A DNA stretch of 8,425 nucleotides from Streptococcus mitis SK569 (GTDB lineage Bacteria > Bacillota > Bacilli > Lactobacillales > Streptococcaceae), in assembly GCF_000222785.1 (NCBI RefSeq), contig NZ_AFUF01000008.1, positions 1-8,425 on the forward strand, written 5' to 3'. The translations under genes and the position numbers were made by a program. Positions within the stretch are counted from its first letter, which is position 1; every line of letters begins with the position of its first letter. The notes under the pieces were generated by a model, which was given only the letters and a program-made list of their open reading frames with translations, was not told the DNA's origin and searched no databases. This document shows positions 1-5,116 of the stretch, one piece after another.

Positions 1-52
1 ATCGTTATTTTTTAATTGACGATCCAATAGACTTTATTTTTAAAATCTAACT

Positions 53-823
53 CTACAAACCATTTCGATTAGTTAAATCTTTCAATCTTTCTTCTCCTGA
101 TTTAAGCATATCCTTCTCTACTTGATTCCATTCTCCAAATAGTAAGTCATGAAGAACGGTTGCTGCTGAAGTTGTATTTTCTCCTGAATCATATACACAA
201 CTTCTATCTCTTTGGTAAATTTGAATTCTATCAAAGATAGATAGTTCTTCCAATTGTCGTGTATTATCAACTAGATGATTTACAATGAAATCATGATGTT
301 CTTTTGGAGTTGCGCGTGCTTGATTTGGATTGATAGCGTACAGTTCTTCGTATCGGATAAGAGTGCTCAGATAGGACAATTCGGGCTTTGTTCCAATTAA
401 GGCTAATTGTACTTCATATCCCTTACTTTTCAAGAGTTGTGCCGTTTTCTTTGGAACATCAATAGTTCGTAAAGTTCCCTCTATCAAAAGATTGTATCCC
501 AAATGACTCAATTCTGTTACTAAAGACTCTACCATTTTACCTGCAAAATCTTTGGTGTATTCAACACTATCTTTGCCATATTCTTGCTGCAGTTCTAAAT
601 AGTGTGGATGCTGAGAACGAAAACTATCGCCATCTATGATAACAATATTTCCTTGAAATTCTTTCTGTTTAATACGATGAATTGTAGTCTTACCAGCACC
701 ACTTTGCCCTCCAAGCAAAATCGCTATAGGTTGTTTACTGGACTTTTTTCCTCTTGTCAGTGAACGAAGATTCCGCTCTAAAGCATGTTTGAATTCACTA
801 TCGGTATAATCTTGGATTTCCAT
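53..823 (-). CDS. pezT: PezT, zeta-family toxin (UDP-N-acetylglucosamine kinase)
   Basis: PezT is the toxin of a type II toxin-antitoxin pair. In the known family it phosphorylates UDP-GlcNAc in the cytoplasm, which starves cell-wall synthesis and leads to lysis. The 256-residue product is full length (the pneumococcal protein is about 253). The Walker A motif GGQSGAGKTT is at residues 38-47 with K45; a DGDS motif at 64-67 contains D66; the EGTLRT stretch at 115-120 contains T118; R157 and R170 fall at the positions reported as functionally important in PezT. All expected catalytic residues are therefore intact. The start codon overlaps the pezA stop by one base (TAATG), so translation is probably coupled and antitoxin is made first. 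The C-terminal tail after about residue 240 differs from the PPI-1 protein as I remember it. The gene is last in its operon; no good terminator is visible in the 52 bases that follow. Confidence 0.96.
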   Translation of the reverse strand: MEIQDYTDSEFKHALERNLRSLTRGKKSSKQPIAILLGGQSGAGKTTIHRIKQKEFQGNIVIIDGDSFRSQHPHYLELQQEYGKDSVEYTKDFAGKMVESLVTELSHLGYNLLIEGTLRTIDVPKKTAQLLKSKGYEVQLALIGTKPELSYLSTLIRYEELYAINPNQARATPKEHHDFIVNHLVDNTRQLEELSIFDRIQIYQRDRSCVYDSGENTTSAATVLHDLLFGEWNQVEKDMLKSGEERLKDLTNRNGL

Positions 824-1299
824 TAGGCTACCATCCGTTTTTCAGATATCTCTAACATACGTTCAATTCCATCCAAATAACCGCTATATCTCTCTATTTC
901 ATCAAAAGTTTCTACTAAATAGATACTCGTATGAATCAAGTCAGATAGATCATCACTCATTAAAATCCAAGGATTAGATTCATCATCAATGCTAATTCCC
1001 TGACTATCTTGATAGCGATAGAGTCGAGATAATAGATTAGAACCTCTTTCTTTCACAATTTCAATTTTTAAAGTCAATTCATAATCTTCAACAGGATTAA
1101 GCATTTTATCTTCTCCTACAATATCGACATAAGATACATTAAACTTCTGACAAATGATGTCAATTAATTCCGTAGAGACTGAACTCGTTCCATTTTCATA
1201 CCGGCTCAAGCTATTTCGAGAAATTCCTACAATTCGGGCAAAGTCGTCTTGTGTTAAGTCATGTGTTTTACGTAAGGATTTTATGTTCTTTCCAATCAT
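823..1299 (-). CDS. pezA: PezA, antitoxin and autorepressor
   Basis: PezA neutralises PezT and represses its own operon. The 158-residue protein has an N-terminal XRE/Cro-type helix-turn-helix at about residues 5-60, with the typical stretch LTQDDFARIVGISRNSLSRYENG. It is followed by a helical C-terminal region, about residues 70-155, which in the family binds and blocks the toxin. The start at 1299 is supported by AAGGAG at 1311-1306, six bases before the ATG. It lies directly upstream of pezT with a one-base overlap, and downstream of its own promoter and a palindromic operator at 1350-1365. Family assignment is secure from the HTH and the toxin partner; autorepression is known for the family and inferred here from the operator. 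Confidence 0.95.
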   Translation of the reverse strand: MIGKNIKSLRKTHDLTQDDFARIVGISRNSLSRYENGTSSVSTELIDIICQKFNVSYVDIVGEDKMLNPVEDYELTLKIEIVKERGSNLLSRLYRYQDSQGISIDDESNPWILMSDDLSDLIHTSIYLVETFDEIERYSGYLDGIERMLEISEKRMVA

Positions 1300-1326
1300 G
1301 GCAAACTCCTTTATTTTTATAATTCA

Positions 1327-1365
1327 ATTATAGCATAAAATAGCATAATGCACCAAAATTGGTGC
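1327..1365 (-). promoter_or_regulatory. pezAT promoter with PezA operator
   Basis: On the minus strand a perfect TATAAT (1332-1327) is preceded by TGC, giving an extended -10. TTGGTG (1356-1351) sits 18 bases upstream as a weak -35. A 16-base inverted repeat, GCACCAATTTTGGTGC (1365-1350, seven-base arms, two-base centre), overlaps that -35 and is the likely PezA operator. TTATGCTAT occurs twice (1348-1340 and 1338-1330), spaced exactly 10 bases, and the second copy contains most of the -10. The operator begins one base past the stop codon of the 90-residue gene. Confidence 0.8.
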
Positions 1366-1366
1366 G

Positions 1367-1639
1367 TTATTGACTATTTTTCCTCAATCTCTCTAAATTC
1401 TTCTCCAATTGTTCCTTATGAAGTTGATTCTTAGCTTCTTTTAATGTGTCATCCAAAGTTTCTTCTCTGTAAGTTGCTTCTGTTTTTAGTTGTTCTGATC
1501 CTTGATCTGGAGTGAAAATGATATCTAACAGTCGGTCTATTTTTTCAAGATCTTGGACAGACATATCAGATAGTCTATGAATTAGCTTCTTAAATACATC
1601 ACTATTGTCGTGGTTTTTCTTAAAAAGTTTTGTAAACAT
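1367..1639 (-). CDS. small helical protein of the ICE cassette, function unknown
   Basis: This 90-residue protein is not one I can assign to a function. It is highly charged and looks all-helical. A basic N-terminus (residues 1-22) is followed by a leucine/isoleucine-rich helix with acidic residues (about 25-45), then a Lys/Glu/Leu-rich helix at 58-88 that could form a coiled coil. It has no signal peptide or membrane segment. The ATG at 1639 is supported by GAGAGG at 1651-1646. An intrinsic terminator immediately upstream (1652-1678) means the gene may only be read by transcripts that pass it, as no separate promoter fits in between. The stop abuts the pezA operator. Small genes here in Tn5252-like elements usually carry only DUF names. 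Confidence 0.75.
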   Translation of the reverse strand: MFTKLFKKNHDNSDVFKKLIHRLSDMSVQDLEKIDRLLDIIFTPDQGSEQLKTEATYREETLDDTLKEAKNQLHKEQLEKNLERLRKNSQ

Positions 1640-1651
1640 CTATAACCTCTC

Positions 1652-1678
1652 AAAAAAAGCAGCCTTTTAAGACTGCTT
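1652..1678 (-). terminator. intrinsic terminator overlapping the 127-residue gene's stop codon
   Basis: On the minus strand, AAGCAGTC (1678-1671) pairs with GGCTGCTT (1664-1657), an eight-base-pair stem with one T-G wobble and a TTAAAA loop. A run of seven T (1658-1652) follows. The stem begins inside the TAA stop of the upstream gene. The Shine-Dalgarno of the next gene begins one base after the T-run, so it behaves as an attenuator between the two genes rather than a simple operon end. Confidence 0.8.
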
Positions 1679-2060
1679 AGTGTAATTCGGAAATCGCATC
1701 ATAAATGGACTGCAATTTCTTATTGTCTTTATTCTTTGTGTCGATCAACGTATGTAGCTCTTCAATTTTCTTTTGACTACTTTGAATATCGCTATTGTTA
1801 TCCGCAATCAGCCTTTTAAGATGTTGCTGATAACTTGTAGTGATATCTGTCTCTTTTCCTGTTCTAACCTCTGTAACTTTAGATTTAGAACTAGGATTTG
1901 ATTCCGTCACAGGTGCTTGTTTTCGCTTTTGAAAAGCTGCTTCATAATTTACATCATTACCTCCTTGATGATTTCCAAATAAGGCAGCAATTTTATCTGG
2001 ATCTTCTTGATTTTCTGATTTACTTTCTAATGGTTGATTAAAATTCCAATCTTTTGTCAT
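1677..2060 (-). CDS. coiled-coil protein of the ICE cassette, function unknown
   Basis: This is a 127-residue soluble protein. Residues 1-70 are polar and probably disordered, rich in Asn, Gln, Ser, Lys and Glu. Residues 72-126 are a strongly helical, heptad-like segment (QQHLKRLIADN...KKIEELHTLIDT) typical of a coiled coil. There is no signal peptide, membrane helix or catalytic motif. The start overlaps the stop of the preceding 77-residue gene as ATGA, implying coupled translation and probably matched amounts of the two coiled-coil proteins, which may pair. The stop lies in the stem of the terminator at 1652-1678. It resembles proteins annotated only by DUF number in streptococcal ICEs; I cannot give the right number with certainty. 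Confidence 0.82.
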   Translation of the reverse strand: MTKDWNFNQPLESKSENQEDPDKIAALFGNHQGGNDVNYEAAFQKRKQAPVTESNPSSKSKVTEVRTGKETDITTSYQQHLKRLIADNNSDIQSSQKKIEELHTLIDTKNKDNKKLQSIYDAISELH

Positions 2061-2290
2061 TCACTCATTTCATCCTTTCTAAATTCAGAATCATCGAATT
2101 GTCTTTCTTTGCCAAATGCATGGTCAAGAGCTTCTTCAAAACTCATGTGACTGATGCTTTGACGCCTTTTGAACGTCGCAAACATCGCTGTCTCCAGTTG
2201 CTCTTTGTAAGCAGCTAGTTTTTCTGTCTCTCTTGCTACCTTGCTTTCTTGCCTAGTGACCTTTTCTTCTAAGCGTTCGATTATGGTCAT
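2057..2290 (-). CDS. small coiled-coil protein of the ICE cassette, function unknown
   Basis: This 77-residue protein has an N-terminal amphipathic helix at about residues 2-40 (IIERLEEKVTRQESKVARE) with the spacing of a coiled coil, and a more acidic C-terminus (HAFGKERQFDDSEF...). A strong Shine-Dalgarno AGGAGGA (2303-2297), seven bases or fewer from the ATG, fixes the start. It follows the toprim gene by 50 bases and overlaps the next gene by four bases (ATGA). I believe it belongs to a DUF family (perhaps DUF5965) restricted to streptococcal ICEs, from memory only. No enzymatic function can be proposed; a structural or accessory role with its overlapping partner is an inference. Confidence 0.82.
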   Translation of the reverse strand: MTIIERLEEKVTRQESKVARETEKLAAYKEQLETAMFATFKRRQSISHMSFEEALDHAFGKERQFDDSEFRKDEMSE

Positions 2291-2340
2291 ATACGATCCT
2301 CCTTCATACTAATTTTAGCTAGAACATCTTGATTTTGTTA

Positions 2341-3426
2341 TCACAATTCTAAACATTGAGAGGTTTGTCTTACTGGTTGATTCCTCAATGTCTCTTTTGC
2401 AGTCTCGATCATCAATTGTAAATCTGATTTCTTTTCTCTAAGGACATCATTCCAGTCTACTTTTTCTTTCCCAGATTCATTATTAGGTAAATCCAGTAAA
2501 ACAGGCAATCCTTCTTGAGATAACTTATCAGAAAAATCTTTTCCTGCATCATCACAATCTACCGCAAGTGTCAATAAATCAGGATGATTATCAAAATAGC
2601 TGGTGGTATCACGAATTGTATTGATTAAAGGCAATAACTTTGAAGGTATTACTGTATCCAAAAATTCCAACTTCTGATTTTCTTCAGCTATCAGTCGTAA
2701 AGTTTGATAAGCAACAACAGACCTTTTTAATCCTTCCATAGATACCAAGCGAACATCTGATAGACTTTGTTGATGCAGTTCGTAATAGCTCATCAAGTCG
2801 ATGAACGATTCACAAAAGACCAGTCTATTTGGTTTACCAATGTCAAAGGATATTCCAATATGTCCATGGCTTCCTTTTAGAATCGTTTTTAACCTCTTTC
2901 TAGAAAGAGCGGGATTCTTATAAATCCCTTGTAAGCTTGCTGCCTGCAGCTTGTGACGATGATCAAAGCTTTTAAAAACAATAACAGGTTCAACAGTTTC
3001 ATTTGTTTTCCAACTAGCTTGTGCTATCAAACCTTGTTGAATTATCTTTTGTATAATTTCGTCTGAAATTCCTCTACATTCTGTTAAGTAATATCTGGCC
3101 AGACTACAGTTAGAATCTTCTACTCTCTTTAAAGGATAATAAAATGGTCTCTCTCTTTTTTCTTGAACAGCTTCTTTTTGAAAAGGTTCTTCAGAAAGAA
3201 AGGATAGAGCTTCTTTAAAGGAAATTCCCTGAACAAGTCGAACAAAATCAATGACATCACCTTGAATATCTCTTGAAAACCATTTAAAAGTATTGGTAGT
3301 TGAAAAAATCCGAAATGAATCGTGTTCAGGATGTTCATAGACACTGCTAGAAACTTGTTTAAAGGAGATACCTAAACGACTTGCTACATCAAGAATTGAA
3401 ATTTGCTTACATTCTTCTATTTCCAT
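2341..3426 (-). CDS. toprim / DUF3991-type primase-like protein
   Basis: This 361-residue protein has the layout of the small primase-like proteins found on plasmids and ICEs, probably acting in priming or replication of transferred DNA. Residues 9-80 resemble the N-terminal zinc-ribbon region of DnaG-type primases, including the trailing GDVIDFVRLVQGISFKEALSFL. However, the zinc ligands are mostly replaced: H32 and H35 are present, while W49 and R52 stand where the second cysteine pair would be. The toprim domain spans about 195-315, with conserved acidic residues E206 (CESFIDLM) and D290/D292 (VDCDDAGKD) for metal binding. No helicase domain is present. The Shine-Dalgarno is weak and the ATG lies only nine bases after the stop of the previous gene, so translation may depend on reinitiation. 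Whether it makes primers or only binds DNA cannot be told from sequence. Confidence 0.85.
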   Translation of the reverse strand: MEIEECKQISILDVASRLGISFKQVSSSVYEHPEHDSFRIFSTTNTFKWFSRDIQGDVIDFVRLVQGISFKEALSFLSEEPFQKEAVQEKRERPFYYPLKRVEDSNCSLARYYLTECRGISDEIIQKIIQQGLIAQASWKTNETVEPVIVFKSFDHRHKLQAASLQGIYKNPALSRKRLKTILKGSHGHIGISFDIGKPNRLVFCESFIDLMSYYELHQQSLSDVRLVSMEGLKRSVVAYQTLRLIAEENQKLEFLDTVIPSKLLPLINTIRDTTSYFDNHPDLLTLAVDCDDAGKDFSDKLSQEGLPVLLDLPNNESGKEKVDWNDVLREKKSDLQLMIETAKETLRNQPVRQTSQCLEL

Positions 3427-3435
3427 GCAATATCA

Positions 3436-4077
3436 TCATTTTGTCGTAGTATTTGGCAGTGATGGAACAGATGAGGATTCTTCCAAAGTTTTGGGAGTGG
3501 CCTTATCTAAATCATCTAACCCAGATTTCCAAACCTGCACTTGATTGACCAATAACTTACCAGGTAGTTTAGAATAGGACAATTTAACAGTTCTTGTTTC
3601 TGTCTGATTGGTCTTTGATTGGTTGGCATTCTTTAAATCAGATACATAGGTTACATTATAAGAGACCATGGCAATGGCTTGATTCGTAGTCTGATTGACA
3701 AAGATATCAGCTTTTTCAAAATGATAATCCAAAATATAGTCCTTATACACTTGGTTCATGGCATCGTTTTGACTTGTCAATTCTTGAGAATAAGCCGATT
3801 CAGTCATATAAGGTTGAATGCGTGTATTATTTTCTCCTAGTTTTTCTTTCGTATAGTACTGAGTCAAAAATTCTTTTACAGTATCCGATGACAAAATGCT
3901 GGCTTTATCTTCTGCTTGTTTGTCCTCTACAAGTTTAGCTGCAGCCAATTCGATTTCTTTGCGACTTTGTTTAGCAGTAGAATGTTGACCAGCAGTATAT
4001 CCCATCATGAGAATAAAGCTAGTTGCGGCTACTGCTCCAACACTAATTAAGGCTTTAGTTTTGACTTTATTTAACAT
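3436..4077 (-). CDS. single-pass membrane protein, VirB8/TcpC-like putative conjugation component
   Basis: This 213-residue protein has a short cytoplasmic basic N-terminus (MLNKVKTK), one hydrophobic segment at about residues 9-29, a charged helical linker (about 32-60), and an extracytoplasmic alpha/beta domain at about 62-186. The domain has repeated strand-like stretches (AIAMVSYNVTYVS, TRTVKLSYSK, KLLVNQVQVW). This layout matches the VirB8/TcpC class of mating-channel proteins with an NTF2-like fold, which is the basis for the call. The Ser/Thr/Pro-rich tail ends in LPNTTTK, without the hydrophobic segment and basic end of a sortase substrate. AGAAGG (4089-4084) precedes the ATG. The gene heads the right-to-left group running into the toprim gene. 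No convincing promoter is visible between it and 4236. Alternative: an element-specific membrane protein unrelated to transfer. Confidence 0.72.
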   Translation of the reverse strand: MLNKVKTKALISVGAVAATSFILMMGYTAGQHSTAKQSRKEIELAAAKLVEDKQAEDKASILSSDTVKEFLTQYYTKEKLGENNTRIQPYMTESAYSQELTSQNDAMNQVYKDYILDYHFEKADIFVNQTTNQAIAMVSYNVTYVSDLKNANQSKTNQTETRTVKLSYSKLPGKLLVNQVQVWKSGLDDLDKATPKTLEESSSVPSLPNTTTK

Positions 4078-4163
4078 CTTAGACCTTCTTTCTATAAAAA
4101 CTAGGTCAAGAATAACAAAAAGAACTTGTAAGTTTTATCACATCACAACGAAAGGTAATTCCT

Positions 4164-4193
4164 ACATTTCAGGCGAAAAATCGTACAGTTCAG
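4164..4193 (+). promoter_or_regulatory. ComE-type (LytTR response regulator) direct-repeat box
   Basis: Two nine-base direct repeats, ACATTTCAG (4164-4172) and ACAGTTCAG (4185-4193), are separated by exactly 12 bases, giving a 21-base or two-turn period. Both fit the published pneumococcal ComE half-site aCAnTTcaG; the second also differs by one base from the other half-site form, aCAgTTgaG. The box ends 31 bases before the TATAAT at 4225, which as I recall is also the spacing in the pneumococcal comC promoter. Relative to the predicted start of transcription, the downstream repeat is centred near -48. A related LytTR regulator such as BlpR is possible, but the half-sites look more like ComE. 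Confidence 0.72.
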
Positions 4194-4224
4194 AGAAAAA
4201 TATCAAAATTAGCTGTCTTCAGTT

Positions 4225-4230
4225 TATAAT
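4225..4230 (+). promoter_or_regulatory. -10 element of the plus-strand small gene
   Basis: A perfect TATAAT with no recognisable -35 hexamer 16-18 bases upstream (the sequence there is TATCAAA), and no TGn extension. This is expected for an activator-dependent promoter, and the ComE-type box lies upstream. Predicted transcription start is 4236-4238, at the ATG of the gene at 4237. Confidence 0.65.
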
Positions 4231-4236
4231 ATAAAT

Positions 4237-4434
4237 ATGAACAAATTAAAAGAAGAAAATTTGAGAAGAGCTCTTTCTCATATTGAACGCCATAAACAAG
4301 CCATAAATACAAGTAATAATAGTGAGGATAATGATTTTCATAAATTATTACTCCAATTTAGCTATGATGTATATGAAAGAATCAAGGCAAATAAAAAACC
4401 CTATCCGAATTTAGATTCAGATAAAGTTTTTTAA
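4237..4434 (+). CDS. 65-residue protein under a ComE-type box, function unknown
   Basis: I recognise no family. It is the only plus-strand gene supported here. The protein is small, charged and mostly helical: residues 1-23 form a basic amphipathic helix (MNKLKEENLRRALSHIERHK), 25-33 are a polar Asn/Ser/Asp linker, 34-52 form a second helix (FHKLLLQFSYDVYERIKANK), and a short Pro/Asp tail ends in DSDKVF. There is no signal peptide, membrane segment or cysteine. Codon use resembles the neighbouring genes and an in-frame TAA at 4232-4234 precedes the ATG. No Shine-Dalgarno exists before the ATG, which is six bases past TATAAT, so the mRNA is probably leaderless. A fallback start is the TTG at 4261 (57 residues). 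It converges on the membrane-protein gene ending at 4448, with a bidirectional hairpin between. By its promoter it should be made early in competence; possible roles are tuning competence or coupling it to the element, both inference. Confidence 0.68.
   Translation: MNKLKEENLRRALSHIERHKQAINTSNNSEDNDFHKLLLQFSYDVYERIKANKKPYPNLDSDKVF
4393..4432. terminator. bidirectional AT-rich terminator between convergent genes
   Basis: TATC-C-GAAT (4402-4410) pairs with ATTC-A-GATA (4415-4423) around a TTAG loop, giving eight pairs with one C/A mismatch. On the plus strand it is followed by AAG and six T (4427-4432), which run into the TAA of the 65-residue gene. On the minus strand it is followed by GGG and six T (opposite 4398-4393), suiting transcripts from the gene ending at 4448. 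The stem is AT-rich, so efficiency is uncertain. It lies inside the coding end of the plus-strand gene. Confidence 0.55.
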
Positions 4435-4447
4435 CCATCTAACAAGT

Positions 4448-4744
4448 TTACATACTTTCCTTAGTTTTGGAGTTTATGAAACGCCAACTGAATCCTAGAA
4501 CCAACATCAGATTGATGAAAAGGTACACAGCCGTAAAACTAGTTAAACCATGTTGCCTGATATCATCAAAGTATAAAGTCGGTTCAGTAAAGAACAAATA
4601 AATTCCATAGACCTCCACGAAAATAAGAAAACTGATAAAACCAATAAGGAAAAGTCCACTGGCAATAAGAAAGAGTCTCCATAAAAGAATGAGAATTCCT
4701 CCTACTGCTAAAAAAATTACTGGGATAAGGAGTAAATCATTCAT
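4448..4744 (-). CDS. three-helix small membrane protein, function unknown
   Basis: This 98-residue protein is largely hydrophobic. Membrane segments are likely at about residues 3-22 (LLLIPVIFLAVGGILILLW), 24-52, and 68-88 (TSFTAVYLFINLMLVLGFSW), with a short charged loop (YFDDIRQHG) between the second and third and a polar C-terminus. No lipobox or enzymatic motif is seen. I chose the ATG at 4744 because AAGGAG lies six bases upstream (4756-4751). An in-frame TTG at 4765 would add seven charged residues and overlap the previous gene, but has no Shine-Dalgarno of its own. It is 13 bases behind the acidic 94-residue gene and probably cotranscribed with it. In an ICE it could be an accessory transfer or entry-exclusion protein, but nothing in the sequence proves this. 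Confidence 0.78.
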   Translation of the reverse strand: MNDLLLIPVIFLAVGGILILLWRLFLIASGLFLIGFISFLIFVEVYGIYLFFTEPTLYFDDIRQHGLTSFTAVYLFINLMLVLGFSWRFINSKTKESM

Positions 4745-4750
4745 GACTTT

Positions 4751-4756
4751 CTCCTT
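4751..4756 (-). promoter_or_regulatory. ribosome binding site deciding the membrane protein's start
   Basis: AAGGAG on the minus strand, six bases from the ATG at 4744-4742. It starts just after the TAG stop of the upstream gene (4760-4758). It favours the ATG over the upstream TTG at 4765. Confidence 0.85.
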
Positions 4757-4757
4757 C

Positions 4758-5042
4758 CTAATCAATCAATTGACGATAATGGGTGGCAAGAGAGGAATCA
4801 AATTCCTCTAGCTTTTGAACTAAGTCCAAATACTCCTCTTTTTCATGCTCTTCAAAGTCCACACCTCGATGATTCTGAAGAGAGATTTCCAATTGGCTAG
4901 TGAGTTCTCGTATAGAAAAGCTGTAATCCCCCGTCACTTCCTCATAATGTTCTTTTAACTCCTTGTAGGCTTGGTATTCTTCAGGCGTTTGAAATCCCTG
5001 TACCAAAGCCTCTTCTAATTGATAATAGGTATCTTCCATCAT
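4758..5042 (-). CDS. small very acidic protein, function unknown
   Basis: This 94-residue cytoplasmic protein has no recognised family. I count 24 Asp/Glu against 7 Lys/Arg, a net charge near -17. It looks all-helical with heptad-like stretches at about 2-36 (YQLEEALVQGF, YKELKEHYEEV) and 61-80 (VDFEEHEKEEYLDLVQKLEE). The gene begins with two consecutive ATG codons (5042 and 5039); GAGG about eight bases upstream (5054-5051) best fits the first. It follows the giant helicase gene by 74 bases, where a weak promoter may lie, and precedes the membrane protein by 13 bases. The strong negative charge and the neighbouring putative anti-restriction helicase allow the guess of a DNA-mimic, but acidic coiled-coil adaptors look the same. 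Confidence 0.78.
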   Translation of the reverse strand: MMEDTYYQLEEALVQGFQTPEEYQAYKELKEHYEEVTGDYSFSIRELTSQLEISLQNHRGVDFEEHEKEEYLDLVQKLEEFDSSLATHYRQLID

Positions 5043-5070
5043 AATCGTTACCTCGTTTCTTTCTATCTTT

Positions 5071-5099
5071 ATTCTACCGCGCTTTTCATTTCTTGTCCG
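5071..5099 (-). promoter_or_regulatory. possible weak promoter for the acidic / membrane protein pair
   Basis: On the minus strand, CGGACA (5099-5094, four of six to TTGACA) and TAGAAT (5076-5071, five of six to TATAAT) are separated by 17 bases. This falls in the only intergenic space between the helicase gene and the 94-residue gene. No terminator is seen there, so read-through from the helicase gene is equally possible. Confidence 0.35.
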
Positions 5100-5116
5100 C
5101 TATTTGTATCTATTTT

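Noticed and set aside
29..48. Seven-base-pair AT-rich hairpin after pezT
   Set aside because: No T-run follows on either strand, and one pair is a wobble; not enough for a terminator.
3129..3344. 71-residue minus-strand reading frame rich in Phe, Leu and Lys
   Set aside because: Lies wholly inside the toprim gene in another frame, with low-complexity composition and no ribosome site.
3439..3459. LPNTT near the C-terminus of the 213-residue protein as a sortase signal
   Set aside because: It lacks the glycine, the hydrophobic segment and the basic tail of a sortase substrate.
4180..4206. Minus-strand TTGATA and TACGAT as promoter of the 213-residue gene
   Set aside because: The spacer is 15 bases and the -10 matches only four of six. 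If real, it would overlap the ComE-type box and could be blocked by it.
4007..4234. 75-residue plus-strand reading frame ahead of the small plus-strand gene
   Set aside because: Starts antisense to the 213-residue gene, runs through the ComE-type box and promoter, and has no ribosome site or promoter.
4745..4765. TTG start adding seven residues to the membrane protein
   Set aside because: Overlaps the preceding gene and has no ribosome site, whereas the ATG at 4744 has AAGGAG at ideal spacing.
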